Shown here: positions 34,019 to 42,705 of the stretch, in pieces
Layout of the letters: every line of letters begins with the position of its first letter
How positions within the stretch are numbered: position 1 is the stretch's first letter
Origin: Eggerthella sinensis
GTDB taxonomy: Bacteria; Actinomycetota; Coriobacteriia; Coriobacteriales; Eggerthellaceae
Reading direction: 5' to 3'
NCBI RefSeq assembly: GCF_003339815.1
Contig: NZ_PPTT01000014.1
Span: forward strand, 1 to 64,000
DNA length: 64,000 nt
Made by a program: the position numbers and the translations under genes
The notes under the pieces: generated by a model
Told to the model about the DNA's origin: nothing
The model's database searches: none
The model's input: only the letters and a program-made list of their open reading frames with translations

Positions 34019-37000
34019 GAGGTGGAGCGGCGCGCGCGATGCAGCAGGAGGGCCGCCGCGACGAGCGCGAGGCCCGCAAGCACGCCGACGAAGGGCCCCG
34101 CCGTCGGCGAGCCGGCGAAGGGCAGGTTGTACAGCGGCACGTTCGTCAGGAACACGCCGCGCTGCACCGTGCCGCCCAGGGTGACGGACGTGGAGAAGGC
34201 GGTGGGCAGCAGGCCGCCGTCGCCCTTGCGCGCCAGCAGCGTGCTCACGTCGATGCCGTAGCCTCCCACCGATCCCGACAGCTCGAGCGCCTGGAACGCC
34301 CACTGGCCGGTGGGCTGCTGATAGCCCGCAGGCGCCTCCACCTCGACGAGCATGTACCATGCCGCCGGCGTGAGCTGCGTGAGGTTCACCACGCCCAGCG
34401 TGTCGGCGCTCGACGAGGACGTGAACACGTAGGGCACGTTCGACGGATCGCCCGCCGTGCCCGTCGTGCCGTCGGCCGCGACGACGGGCGCCCATTGGGT
34501 GGACAGCGTGGTGGCCAGATCGATGGAGCCGCCGTTGATGGTGATCGGGGTGATGTTGAGGGAGCCCACGTAGCGGTACACCGCGAACTTCGCGCCCGCC
34601 AGCTTCACCGTCTTGCCCGTGGCCTGGTCGAGGCCCACCTTCGTGAACGACACGTCGGCGGAGAGGCCGCGCCACACCACGGCGTCGCCCGCTCCCGCCA
34701 CGGCCGCGAGACCCGCGTTGGCGTTGTTGAAGAACAGCTGCAGGCCCACGATGGGGGCCGTTCCCACGCGCGAAGCGAACTGCGCGCCCGCCGCGAGCAG
34801 CGACGAGCTGGCCGACGTGATGCCGACGGCCGCCGTGGGAGCGAGGCCCGACGCGTCCACGGCCAGCGAGTACGACGTGCCCGCGCGCGCCACCTCGAGG
34901 TCGGACGCCTTCGGGCTGTCGGTGGACAGGCCCTTCGGCGGGCGCCCGAGGTTGCCCGACACGAGTGTGGCCCCGCTCAGGGTGACGAGCGGCGTCGCGG
35001 ACGCATACGAGCCCAGCCCGATGCCGCCGACGAAGGCGCCGGCGTAGGCTCCCCCGTCGTTGTTCTCGGCCGAGCACGCGTTGGCGGCCACCGTGCCGCC
35101 CGACAGCGTGAGGCGCGCCGCGGCGTCCACGTACAGGCCGCCGCCCGAGCGCTTCGCCACGTTGCCGCGCACCTCCGCGAGGCCCGCCATGCTCGCCGTC
35201 GCCTGGGGCCCGACGTACACGCCGCCGCCGAAGCGCGCGGCCGTGCACCCGTTCACCGAGCCGCCGGCCTGCGTGAACGTGGCGTTCTCCACGGCCACGC
35301 CGCCGCCGTCGGCGGCCGTGCACCCGGTGACGGCCGCGCCCGTGGACAGGCGCACGGTCGCCTGGGCGCTCGCGTGCACCGCGCCGCCGGGGCCCGTCGC
35401 ATTGCAGGCGTTCTTGAGCGTGGTGCCCGCGTTGAGCGCGAGCGACGACGACGCGCCCGCCACCTCGATCAGCGCCTGCTGTCCGACGACGCCCGTGCCG
35501 CTCTGCCCCTGCCGCAGGGCGCACGCGCCGTCCATCACGAGGTTCGTCACCGTCAGGCCGCCCGCGACGGACAGCCACGACGTGGTCGAACCGGAGGCGG
35601 TGCGCGTGATCGTAGCCGTGAGCAGGCCCGAAGAGGGCACGGAACCGAGCCAGCCCTGGGCGCCCGGGATGATCTGCACGAGCGGCGCCGTGGTGAGCAC
35701 GACGCCGGTCTTGCCCGCGGCAAGCTTCACGCCGCCATCGGCGGGCTGCTGGCCTGCGGCGGCCGAGAAGTCCACGAGGGACGCGTCGCGCAGCATCTCG
35801 ATGCGATCGTTCGTCTGGACGTCGTTGAACGCCTCGTAGAGCGTGGTGTAGGCCTTGTAGAACGTGTCGGGCGTGCCGTCGCCGTTCGTGTCGCGGATGA
35901 TCTGGCACACGCGCGGGGGCGCCTGCCACACGGCGTACAGCACCATATGGCCGTTCTTGAGCGGGTCGAGCGACGCATCGTAGGTGATGGCGGCGCCCGG
36001 CTGGAAGCGCGGCGCGGTATCGGTGGCCGCAGCCGCCCATCCCTTGAACGTGTAGCCGTTGACGGCCATCGTTCCCTGGCCGAGCACGGTGGCCGAGCCG
36101 TTCGAGCGGGCGTAGGCGTTCGCCATGCCGTCGGCGCCGTCGAAGGGCGCCGAACCGGTGAGCGTCGATCCGAGAGGGGCGTTGGCCTGGTAGTCCACCA
36201 CGAAGCCGTCCGCCCACACGAGGCGCGTGCCGTTCGCCGCCGCCACGAGCGTGGCGTTCACGTCGTTGGCGAAGGGGACCAGGTTCGCGCCGGACTGGTA
36301 GACCGTGCCGAACTGGGCGCCGCTCGTGTTGAGCGTGACGAGGCCTTCGGACACGATGACGCCGATCTTCGAGCCGTCCACGAAGCTGCCGCGCACGTCG
36401 ATGCGCGACGAGGCTCCCAGCGCGTTCGTCCACACGTCCGACGCCGCGTTCGTGAGCCCCTGCGTGTTGGCCCGCAGGATGCTGGGCGCCACGATCTTGT
36501 TCGCGAGGATGGCCGACTTGTAGTAGGTGGGGTTCGTGAAGCCGTTGTTCGCCGTGACAGGATAGTTGAACACGGCGCCGCGCGGCGAGCCCGACGAGCC
36601 GCCGTAGAAGCCGTACAGCGCCATGCCGCCCCCGCCGAGGACGGCGTGGTTGTCCTTCACCGTGCCGCCGTACCAGAACAGGTCGTGGATCATGTCCTGC
36701 ATGATGCCGCCGCCATACAGATCGGCCGAGCAGTTCGTGACCGAGCAGTTGTAGATGGTGGTCGAGCCGCTGTAGAGGTACAGCCCGCCGCCGAACGCGC
36801 CGGCCGTGCAGCCGTCCACGATGACGCTCTCGATAGAGCCGGCCGCGCCGAAGCTCAGACCGCCGGCGATCTTGCCCGACGAGCAGTTCGTCACCTTCGG
36901 GCCGCCGCTCAGGTTGGCCGAGTTGTCGAGGCAGAACACCGACACGCCGTAGTTCGACACGCCGCCGCCCTCGCTGTACGTGGAACACGCGTCGATGCGC

Positions 37001-38679
37001 GCGCCGTCGGCCAGCACGATGAGGCCGTTGTAGGCGCCGCAGATGGCGCCGCCGCCGATGCCGTAGCGCTCGAAATCGCCGTACGCGCCCAGCGAGATGG
37101 TGCGCAGCGTGCCCACGTCGGTGGTGGAGCAGTTCGTGATGCTGCCGCTCAGCGTGAGCGTGTCGTACACCTTGTCCACCACCTGGCTGGCCGACGTGAG
37201 CGGCGCGCCGCCCGTGCCCACCCACAGGTTGTCGCCCTCGCCGTAGCCGTCGGCCTCGCTCCAGTAGAACACGCCGCCGCCCGCGATGGCCGAGCAGTTC
37301 GACACCGTGCCGCTGATGACGGTGCGGCAGTCCACGGCGTTGCCCGTCGTGCAGCCGTAGTCGTAGAGGAACACGCCCCCGCCGCCCGCGTAGAAGCTGG
37401 CCGTCGAGATGTTCACCGAGCTCTTCACGTTGCAGGAGTCCACCGTGCCGGCGATGTCCACCTTGCAGTTGTTGGCGAACAGCCCGCCGCCGCCCTGGCG
37501 CGTGCCCGTCGGGTCGAACAGCAGGCCGAGCGCGTTTTGGTACGTGAGGTCGGAGGAGTTCAGGGAGGCGCCGGCCTGGATGGACACGACCGCGTCCGCC
37601 GCGTGGACGGCGCCGCCGCCCGAGAGGCTCGCGTTCGAGGTGAGCTGGGTGTCGCAGTCGACGATGGACGCGCCGCTCTGCATGGTGAACGAGGCGCGGT
37701 TCGACGACAGCGGCGACGTGGTGATGCCGGGCGTGCGGTTCGCCATGACGTTGACGGCCGCGCCGCCCGCATGGGCGCCCGAGGTGACGAGACGGCAGCC
37801 CTGGATGGTGCTGCCCGTCTGCATGAGCAGCGACGCGTTGTTCGCATGCAGGCGAAGCGCGCCGGCGAACCCCGAGCTGTACCAGTTCCTGATGGTGGTG
37901 CCCGACGCAAGCACGAGCTGGCCGTTCGTGCCCGACACGTCGGCCACGCGATGGTCGACCGACGTCGAGGCGCCGTCGATGACGACGTTGGCGAACGTGA
38001 GGGAGCCGGTGTTGACGGTGAACAGCGTGACCGCCGTGCGGCCCGTGACGACGGCGGGCGTCGCCTGGGCGGCATCGGTGGTGACCGTGATGGTTTTCTC
38101 CCCCACGGCAGCCGTCGTGGTGGCGGTGAGGTTGCCGATGACGGCGACGATGGTGGGCGTGCTCGCCGACGCCTTCTGCACCGCGGCCTGGAGCGTTGCC
38201 AGCGGCTTGGCGTGCGTGCCGTCGCCCGTGAGGTCGTTGCCCGCGGCCGACACGTACAGGGTGTCGCCCGCAGCGCGCGGCTCGGCCGCCGCAGCGGCCG
38301 CGGCGGCGGCATCGTCGTCGGGAGCGTCGGCGTCGGCTTCGGGCGCGGCTTCGGGCGCTCCCGCGTCGGCGTCGGCTTCGGCGCCGTCGGGGGAATCCTC
38401 GTCGTCGGATGCATCGTCGGCGGGCGGGGGCGTCGGCGTCTCGGGGTCGGCATCGCCCGCAGGCGGCTCGACGGCCGAGGGTTCGTCGTCATGCGCGGCA
38501 TCGGACGCGACGGGCGCGTCGGAGGAGGCGGCGGAAGCGGAGCCGGCAGCGGCAGCGTCGGCAGGCGCGCCGGCGGCGAGGGAGGGCACGAGCGTGAGGG
38601 CGAGCAGCGCGCACAGCAGCATGCGCCACGCGCAACGCAGCGGGCGCGGCGCCGTGCGCCTCGGTTCGAGCTTCTTCAT
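34015..38679 (-). CDS. Large sortase-anchored surface adhesin (pilus tip type), beta-helix repeats
   Basis: A 1554-residue secreted protein. A signal peptide (residues about 1-40, MLLCALLALTLVPSLAAGAPA) is followed by an Ala/Asp/Glu/Pro-rich low-complexity stretch (about 45-150). Two blocks of right-handed beta-helix type then appear, with many short units such as IYNCSVTNCSADLYGGGI, DGCTAGAFGGGLYL and ARFGGGVYVG, rich in Cys, Asn and Gly. Between them is a Listeria-Bacteroides (Flg_new) type repeat with YTFKGW and VLYAVW. Near the C-terminus are a CnaB-like domain with the E-box WYMLVEVEAPAGYQ and the sorting signal LPFAG, a hydrophobic helix and RARRSTS. Size and order fit a pilus tip adhesin; the ligand is unknown. 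AGGAGGAACGGCT precedes the ATG at 38679. Confidence 0.9.
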   Translation of the reverse strand: MKKLEPRRTAPRPLRCAWRMLLCALLALTLVPSLAAGAPADAAAAGSASAASSDAPVASDAAHDDEPSAVEPPAGDADPETPTPPPADDASDDEDSPDGAEADADAGAPEAAPEADADAPDDDAAAAAAAAAEPRAAGDTLYVSAAGNDLTGDGTHAKPLATLQAAVQKASASTPTIVAVIGNLTATTTAAVGEKTITVTTDAAQATPAVVTGRTAVTLFTVNTGSLTFANVVIDGASTSVDHRVADVSGTNGQLVLASGTTIRNWYSSGFAGALRLHANNASLLMQTGSTIQGCRLVTSGAHAGGAAVNVMANRTPGITTSPLSSNRASFTMQSGASIVDCDTQLTSNASLSGGGAVHAADAVVSIQAGASLNSSDLTYQNALGLLFDPTGTRQGGGGLFANNCKVDIAGTVDSCNVKSSVNISTASFYAGGGGVFLYDYGCTTGNAVDCRTVISGTVSNCSAIAGGGVFYWSEADGYGEGDNLWVGTGGAPLTSASQVVDKVYDTLTLSGSITNCSTTDVGTLRTISLGAYGDFERYGIGGGAICGAYNGLIVLADGARIDACSTYSEGGGVSNYGVSVFCLDNSANLSGGPKVTNCSSGKIAGGLSFGAAGSIESVIVDGCTAGAFGGGLYLYSGSTTIYNCSVTNCSADLYGGGIMQDMIHDLFWYGGTVKDNHAVLGGGGMALYGFYGGSSGSPRGAVFNYPVTANNGFTNPTYYKSAILANKIVAPSILRANTQGLTNAASDVWTNALGASSRIDVRGSFVDGSKIGVIVSEGLVTLNTSGAQFGTVYQSGANLVPFANDVNATLVAAANGTRLVWADGFVVDYQANAPLGSTLTGSAPFDGADGMANAYARSNGSATVLGQGTMAVNGYTFKGWAAAATDTAPRFQPGAAITYDASLDPLKNGHMVLYAVWQAPPRVCQIIRDTNGDGTPDTFYKAYTTLYEAFNDVQTNDRIEMLRDASLVDFSAAAGQQPADGGVKLAAGKTGVVLTTAPLVQIIPGAQGWLGSVPSSGLLTATITRTASGSTTSWLSVAGGLTVTNLVMDGACALRQGQSGTGVVGQQALIEVAGASSSLALNAGTTLKNACNATGPGGAVHASAQATVRLSTGAAVTGCTAADGGGVAVENATFTQAGGSVNGCTAARFGGGVYVGPQATASMAGLAEVRGNVAKRSGGGLYVDAAARLTLSGGTVAANACSAENNDGGAYAGAFVGGIGLGSYASATPLVTLSGATLVSGNLGRPPKGLSTDSPKASDLEVARAGTSYSLAVDASGLAPTAAVGITSASSSLLAAGAQFASRVGTAPIVGLQLFFNNANAGLAAVAGAGDAVVWRGLSADVSFTKVGLDQATGKTVKLAGAKFAVYRYVGSLNITPITINGGSIDLATTLSTQWAPVVAADGTTGTAGDPSNVPYVFTSSSSADTLGVVNLTQLTPAAWYMLVEVEAPAGYQQPTGQWAFQALELSGSVGGYGIDVSTLLARKGDGGLLPTAFSTSVTLGGTVQRGVFLTNVPLYNLPFAGSPTAGPFVGVLAGLALVAAALLLHRARRSTS

Positions 38680-38690
38680 AGCCGTTCCTC

Positions 38691-40274
38691 CTACCTCTCG
38701 TCCGTACGTTCGTCGCGCACGCGCACGCTGCGTCGATACGCCGCGGCGCCGATGCCGGCGGCAAGCGCGACGAGCAGCGCCGCCGCTGCAAGCCATCCGG
38801 CGTCGCCCGTTTTGACGAGCGTCGTCCACGCCGCGCTCCCCGCCTGGTCGAGCGGCGTTTCAAGACGGTTCGCCACCGAAACGCCCACCGTTGCCGACGC
38901 CGGATCGTCGGGCACGGTGACGGCCGCCGGCTCGGTGAGGCGCACGCATGCATGGGTCGCGCCGTGCGCATCCGCATACGACGGCGCCTGCGTCTCCACG
39001 AGCCAGTACGTGCCTGCGGCGAGGCCGGCGAGGGATGCGGCGCCGTTCGCGTCGGTGACAAGCTCGATGTCCTGCGCCGCGCCGCCCGCCGTGCGGGGGA
39101 TGAAGCGCCCGGCGCGCGCATCGTCGTAGGAGCGCGCCACCTTGAACACGGCGCCGGAGAGCTTCTCCCCCGTCGCGTCGAGGTGCTTGTCGATGCGCAG
39201 ACCGCCCGTGTAGATGCGCGGGTGCGCGGGGTTCTCCGGGTCGGGCGTGCCGCCGGGCACGACCACCACCTGCACGGGCTTGCCCGTCGCGCTCGTGAAC
39301 GACGCCGATGCGTCGTTGTAGATGGCGCCGGGCGCATCGTAGGCGGCTTCGTTCACCCGCGTGGTCAGCGTGATGACGAGGTCGTGCGCGCCCGCGTCGG
39401 CGATGCGCTTGAGCGCCTCGTCGGTGAACGTCCAGCTCGCCGTGCGGGTGCGCGCGTCGAACGCCTCCTCGTAGTCCACGCCGGCCACGAGCGCGGTCGC
39501 GCTCGGCGCGCCGTGCTCGTCCACGAGCGCCACCTGCGCGCCCTCCACGAAGTCGAGCCGGGCGTCAAGCGGGTCGCGCACCGCAAGCGCGCTGCCGTAG
39601 CGCACCGTGCCGTCGGCGCCGTTCGCTTTGAGCTCGGCCGGCACGGGCAGCACGATGCGCCACGAGGCCTCGTCGCCCACGCCGTACACGGTATCCGGGT
39701 CGACGGCCTGCTTGGCGATGGACGCCACGGCGTACGATTTCGGGTACACGTGCACGTCCCAGCGCGCCTCGTCGCTCGCGGCGTTCTCCATGGGCACGGC
39801 CACGAGCAGCTTCTGCTGCGCGGGCTGCAGGCCGGGCATGGCGCCCTGCACGAGCAGGTACACGCCGCGCGGCAGGTCGCCGAACGCGAGCGCGCCCTGC
39901 GCGTCGGTCGAGCCCGTGCGCGGGTCGAACGAGGCGAGCGGAGGCGAATCCACCGTGACGGACGGGTCGAAGCCGTTGGCCGCCTGCGGGTCTTCGGAAA
40001 GCCGATAGAGCGTCAGCGGCACGTCCGCCAGCGGCTCGGCGTCGGCGGGCAGGATAGCGCCTGCGTCGCCCGTGCCCGGCTGCGTGGCTCCGAGCTGCGT
40101 GCGGTACTCGTGCACCACGATGGAACCGGTGCGCTCATCCGCCGCCCAGGCTGCGCCCGGGCAGAGCGCCGCGCCGCAGACGACGGCGAGCAGGGCGAGG
40201 ACGAGCGCGACGCCGAGCGCCGTCAGGCTTCGCACGGCATTCCGGCCGTGCATGCGTTCGTTCGCTGATTCCAC
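38691..40274 (-). CDS. Minor pilin, sortase substrate with LVKTG signal
   Basis: A 527-residue pilin. It has a signal peptide (hydrophobic TALGVALVLALLAVVCGAALC), an N-terminal domain whose IVVHEYRTQLGA start matches the backbone pilin, and a pilin motif region WDVHVYPKSYAV. A CnaB-like domain with E-box YWLVETQAPSY follows, then the C-terminal signal LVKTG, a hydrophobic helix and an Arg-rich tail. The missing proline in the sorting signal is unusual. The GTG at 40274 is chosen because GAGGTG lies seven bases upstream; an ATG seven codons later has no site. It lies between the backbone pilin and the adhesin genes and may link them. Confidence 0.87.
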   Translation of the reverse strand: MESANERMHGRNAVRSLTALGVALVLALLAVVCGAALCPGAAWAADERTGSIVVHEYRTQLGATQPGTGDAGAILPADAEPLADVPLTLYRLSEDPQAANGFDPSVTVDSPPLASFDPRTGSTDAQGALAFGDLPRGVYLLVQGAMPGLQPAQQKLLVAVPMENAASDEARWDVHVYPKSYAVASIAKQAVDPDTVYGVGDEASWRIVLPVPAELKANGADGTVRYGSALAVRDPLDARLDFVEGAQVALVDEHGAPSATALVAGVDYEEAFDARTRTASWTFTDEALKRIADAGAHDLVITLTTRVNEAAYDAPGAIYNDASASFTSATGKPVQVVVVPGGTPDPENPAHPRIYTGGLRIDKHLDATGEKLSGAVFKVARSYDDARAGRFIPRTAGGAAQDIELVTDANGAASLAGLAAGTYWLVETQAPSYADAHGATHACVRLTEPAAVTVPDDPASATVGVSVANRLETPLDQAGSAAWTTLVKTGDAGWLAAAALLVALAAGIGAAAYRRSVRVRDERTDER

Positions 40275-40373
40275 TCGATCACACCTCGCTCTTCCCACGA
40301 TCGGTCGTCTGCCGCACCCGGCTCCCCGCGCGCAGGGCGAGGCCTCGAACGGGGCCTCGCCCTGCAACGGCGG

Positions 40374-42089
40374 TTAGGACTGCTTGTTCTGGTCGCGCTT
40401 GCGGGAACGCACGAAGTACGTCACCGCCGCACCGATGAGCACGGCGCCCACGATGCCGAAGATCAGCGCGCCCGTGCCGCCCGTGTTCGGCAGGGCGAAG
40501 TTGCCGCCGCCTTCCTGGCCGTCACGCGTGTTGATGAGGGACAGCGGGCCGCCCACCACCGAGGTGGTCACCTTGGCGTCGGCCGTCGCCTTCACGATTT
40601 GCAGCGTCACCTTCTGGGGCGCCTGCAGGATGCGGTAGCCGTTCGGGGCCTTCGTCTCGCACATCCACAGCTCCACGGTCTGCACGGTGCCCAGGCTGGA
40701 GCGCGCAGCCGTCACGGCCTGCTCGATGGCGGTGTAGGCCGTGCCGCCCGACGTGAGGTTGTCGAAGCTCAGACCCGAGAACACGGCCTTGCCGTCGGCG
40801 ACGTTCGTCGTGGCGGTGAGGTCGGCGGTGGCGGTGGCGTTCTTGAGGAACGTGCCCGCAACCGCGTTGTCGTAGGAGGTGGCAAGCTTGAACGTGGCGG
40901 AGTCGGTGAGGATGGCATGGCCGTCCACGTCAACCTTCACGAACTGGAAGCCGATGAGCGGGATGGGGTTCGTCACGCTCGTCTTGGTGTCGATGGTGGT
41001 GTTGCCCAGCGCATCGATGATGGTGACCGTCGCGGTGTTCTGCACGATGGGCAGCCCGTTCGCGTCGACGCCCGCGTTGAAGGCGTTGTTGTTCACCGTC
41101 GCGTTCACGCGGATGAGCACCTTGCCGATCTGCTTGGCGGGCGTGGCGGTGTTCGCCACGTTGATGACGTTGATGGCCTGCGCGATAGCCGGCGTGATGG
41201 TCCAGGTGGCCTGGCCGTTCGTGGTCGACGTGTCGGAGAAGCCGATGTCGCCGGGGGTCAGCACGTTCTCGGTGCCGTCCTGCGCAAGCGCCACCACGGT
41301 GTAGTCGTTCTTGATGGTGATGGTGGGCTGGCCCGCGCCGTTCTTCGGCAGCGTATCCACGATGGTGCCCTTGAGGCAGTTCGCAGGGTCGGTGAAGATG
41401 TTGGACGGGCTGGGAATCTTGAACGCGATCTGGTAGCTCAGCGTGTCGCCCGGCTTCACGAGGTCGGGCTCGTCGATGATAGTCTTCTCAACCTCTTCCT
41501 TGCTGACGTTCTTGGGGTACACGTTCACGTCCTTGAGGTACGTGGTGGCGCCGCCCGTCGCCTGCTGCGCATAGGGCAGCGTGATGATGCTGGGCACGCT
41601 CACGTCGACGTTCGCCCCGCCCGCATCCGTTTCCACGAGCAGGTAGTAGCCGAACGACAGGCTGCCGAAGGTGGCCGTGCCGTCCACGTCGGTGGTCTTC
41701 ACGACGGGCGTGAAGCTGTTGGCCTTGTACAGGTTCAAGAAGGCCGTCACGCCGTCGAGCGTCGGCGCCGTGCTGACGGCGGCCGTGCCGGCCACCGAGC
41801 CCTCGACCTTGGCGGAGTCGAGCTTGTACAGCGTGAAGTCCACGTCCTTCATCGGCTCGGCGCCGGTGGGCAGGTTGCCCGCATCCGATGCCGATCCGGT
41901 GCCGGGCTCGGACGATGCCGCCGGCGTGCGGTACTTGTGCACGGTGATCGACGCGGTGCCGTCGTCGGTCAGGCCGCCGTTGTTGAGCGCGAACGCCGGA
42001 GCGGCACCGAGCGCCATCGAGGCGGCGAGCGCGACCGTCACGAGCACGGCCATCATCCTTCCCGACAGCCCAGATAACCTCTGTTCCAT
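40374..42089 (-). CDS. Major (backbone) pilin with LPNTG signal
   Basis: A 571-residue pilin, first gene of the pilus operon. A signal peptide (AVLVTVALAASMALGAAPAFA) is followed by an N-terminal domain (ITVHKYRTPAA). The pilin motif is YLKDVNVYPKNV, whose lysine would receive the next subunit. Isopeptide-forming CnaB domains follow with E-box LWMCETKAPNGYRI, and the end has LPNTGGTGALIFGIVG and the basic tail RSRKRDQNKQS. These are the hallmarks of a sortase-polymerised fimbrial shaft. AAAGGAAGACAG precedes the ATG at 42089; an ATG five codons earlier overlaps that site. Confidence 0.93.
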   Translation of the reverse strand: MEQRLSGLSGRMMAVLVTVALAASMALGAAPAFALNNGGLTDDGTASITVHKYRTPAASSEPGTGSASDAGNLPTGAEPMKDVDFTLYKLDSAKVEGSVAGTAAVSTAPTLDGVTAFLNLYKANSFTPVVKTTDVDGTATFGSLSFGYYLLVETDAGGANVDVSVPSIITLPYAQQATGGATTYLKDVNVYPKNVSKEEVEKTIIDEPDLVKPGDTLSYQIAFKIPSPSNIFTDPANCLKGTIVDTLPKNGAGQPTITIKNDYTVVALAQDGTENVLTPGDIGFSDTSTTNGQATWTITPAIAQAINVINVANTATPAKQIGKVLIRVNATVNNNAFNAGVDANGLPIVQNTATVTIIDALGNTTIDTKTSVTNPIPLIGFQFVKVDVDGHAILTDSATFKLATSYDNAVAGTFLKNATATADLTATTNVADGKAVFSGLSFDNLTSGGTAYTAIEQAVTAARSSLGTVQTVELWMCETKAPNGYRILQAPQKVTLQIVKATADAKVTTSVVGGPLSLINTRDGQEGGGNFALPNTGGTGALIFGIVGAVLIGAAVTYFVRSRKRDQNKQS

Positions 42090-42526
42090 CTGTCTTCCTT
42101 TCATACCGGGGTGGGGACGGGCTCCTCCCGTCTCGTATTCCGCGTCGCGGCGGCGTGTTCGCCGATGCGACGCTCGCGATCCCGCTTGCCGAGTGCGCCC
42201 GTACGTGCCGGGCATGCAAGGAAGCGATTGCGCTGCAGGGGGTCGGCCATCGCAGGTGACGGGTGGTTTTCGCGAAAAAGACAGCGCTTCGCGCGACCCG
42301 AAGGGGCCCCTGCAATGGGTGGTGCTTGTTCGGTTCGGGAGCGCGGCCGGTAAGGGGACGGCTCAACGCTATGCTGGGAGCATAAGGCCTACCGGAGCGC
42401 CGAACGATGACGAAGCGCATTCTGCCACCGGAGCGTGCCCGCCCCGCAACAGGCACGTGGGCTTCCGTTCACGAGGTTGTAAGGTAGGAGGGGTCTCCAT
42501 GGCGCGGGGGCGGGTGCCCGCACCCC

Positions 42527-42657
42527 TTTTGGCGCGGGGGTGATCATGCGGACGGACGCGCGCGTTCCGCGCCGATTCGGGATGGGCGCGGCGTGCGATC
42601 GGCGCGGCAAACGCAGCGAGGACAAGCAAGCGTATGCCGCGCCATGGAAAAGAAGGG
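42527..42657 (+). repeat. Direct repeat copy B at the right end of the pilus locus
   Basis: Same orientation as copy A (32159-32336). About 82 bases align without gaps and about 90% identical; the sequence GTATGCCGCGCCATGGAA, related to the 43 bp tandem units of copy A, follows after about 30 unrelated bases. The two copies bracket the five pilus genes exactly. Confidence 0.75.
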
Positions 42658-42661
42658 GACA

Positions 42662-42689
42662 AAAAAGCGCCCCGGTTTCCCGGGGCGCT
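42662..42689 (-). terminator. Terminator of the aldehyde dehydrogenase gene
   Basis: Stem GCGCCCCGG / CCGGGGCGC with a TTTC loop; on the minus strand it is followed by six T residues, 17 bases after the stop codon. Confidence 0.88.
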
Positions 42690-42705
42690 TCTGATCCTTC
42701 GCGGT

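Larger units (their letters stand above)
42090..42705. other. 616 base non-coding region upstream of the pilus operon
   Basis: It holds the pilus promoter region (not resolved to -35/-10 boxes), direct repeat copy B (42527-42657) and the terminator of the aldehyde dehydrogenase gene (42662-42689). Short reading frames in it have no ribosome binding site or recognisable product. Confidence 0.6.
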
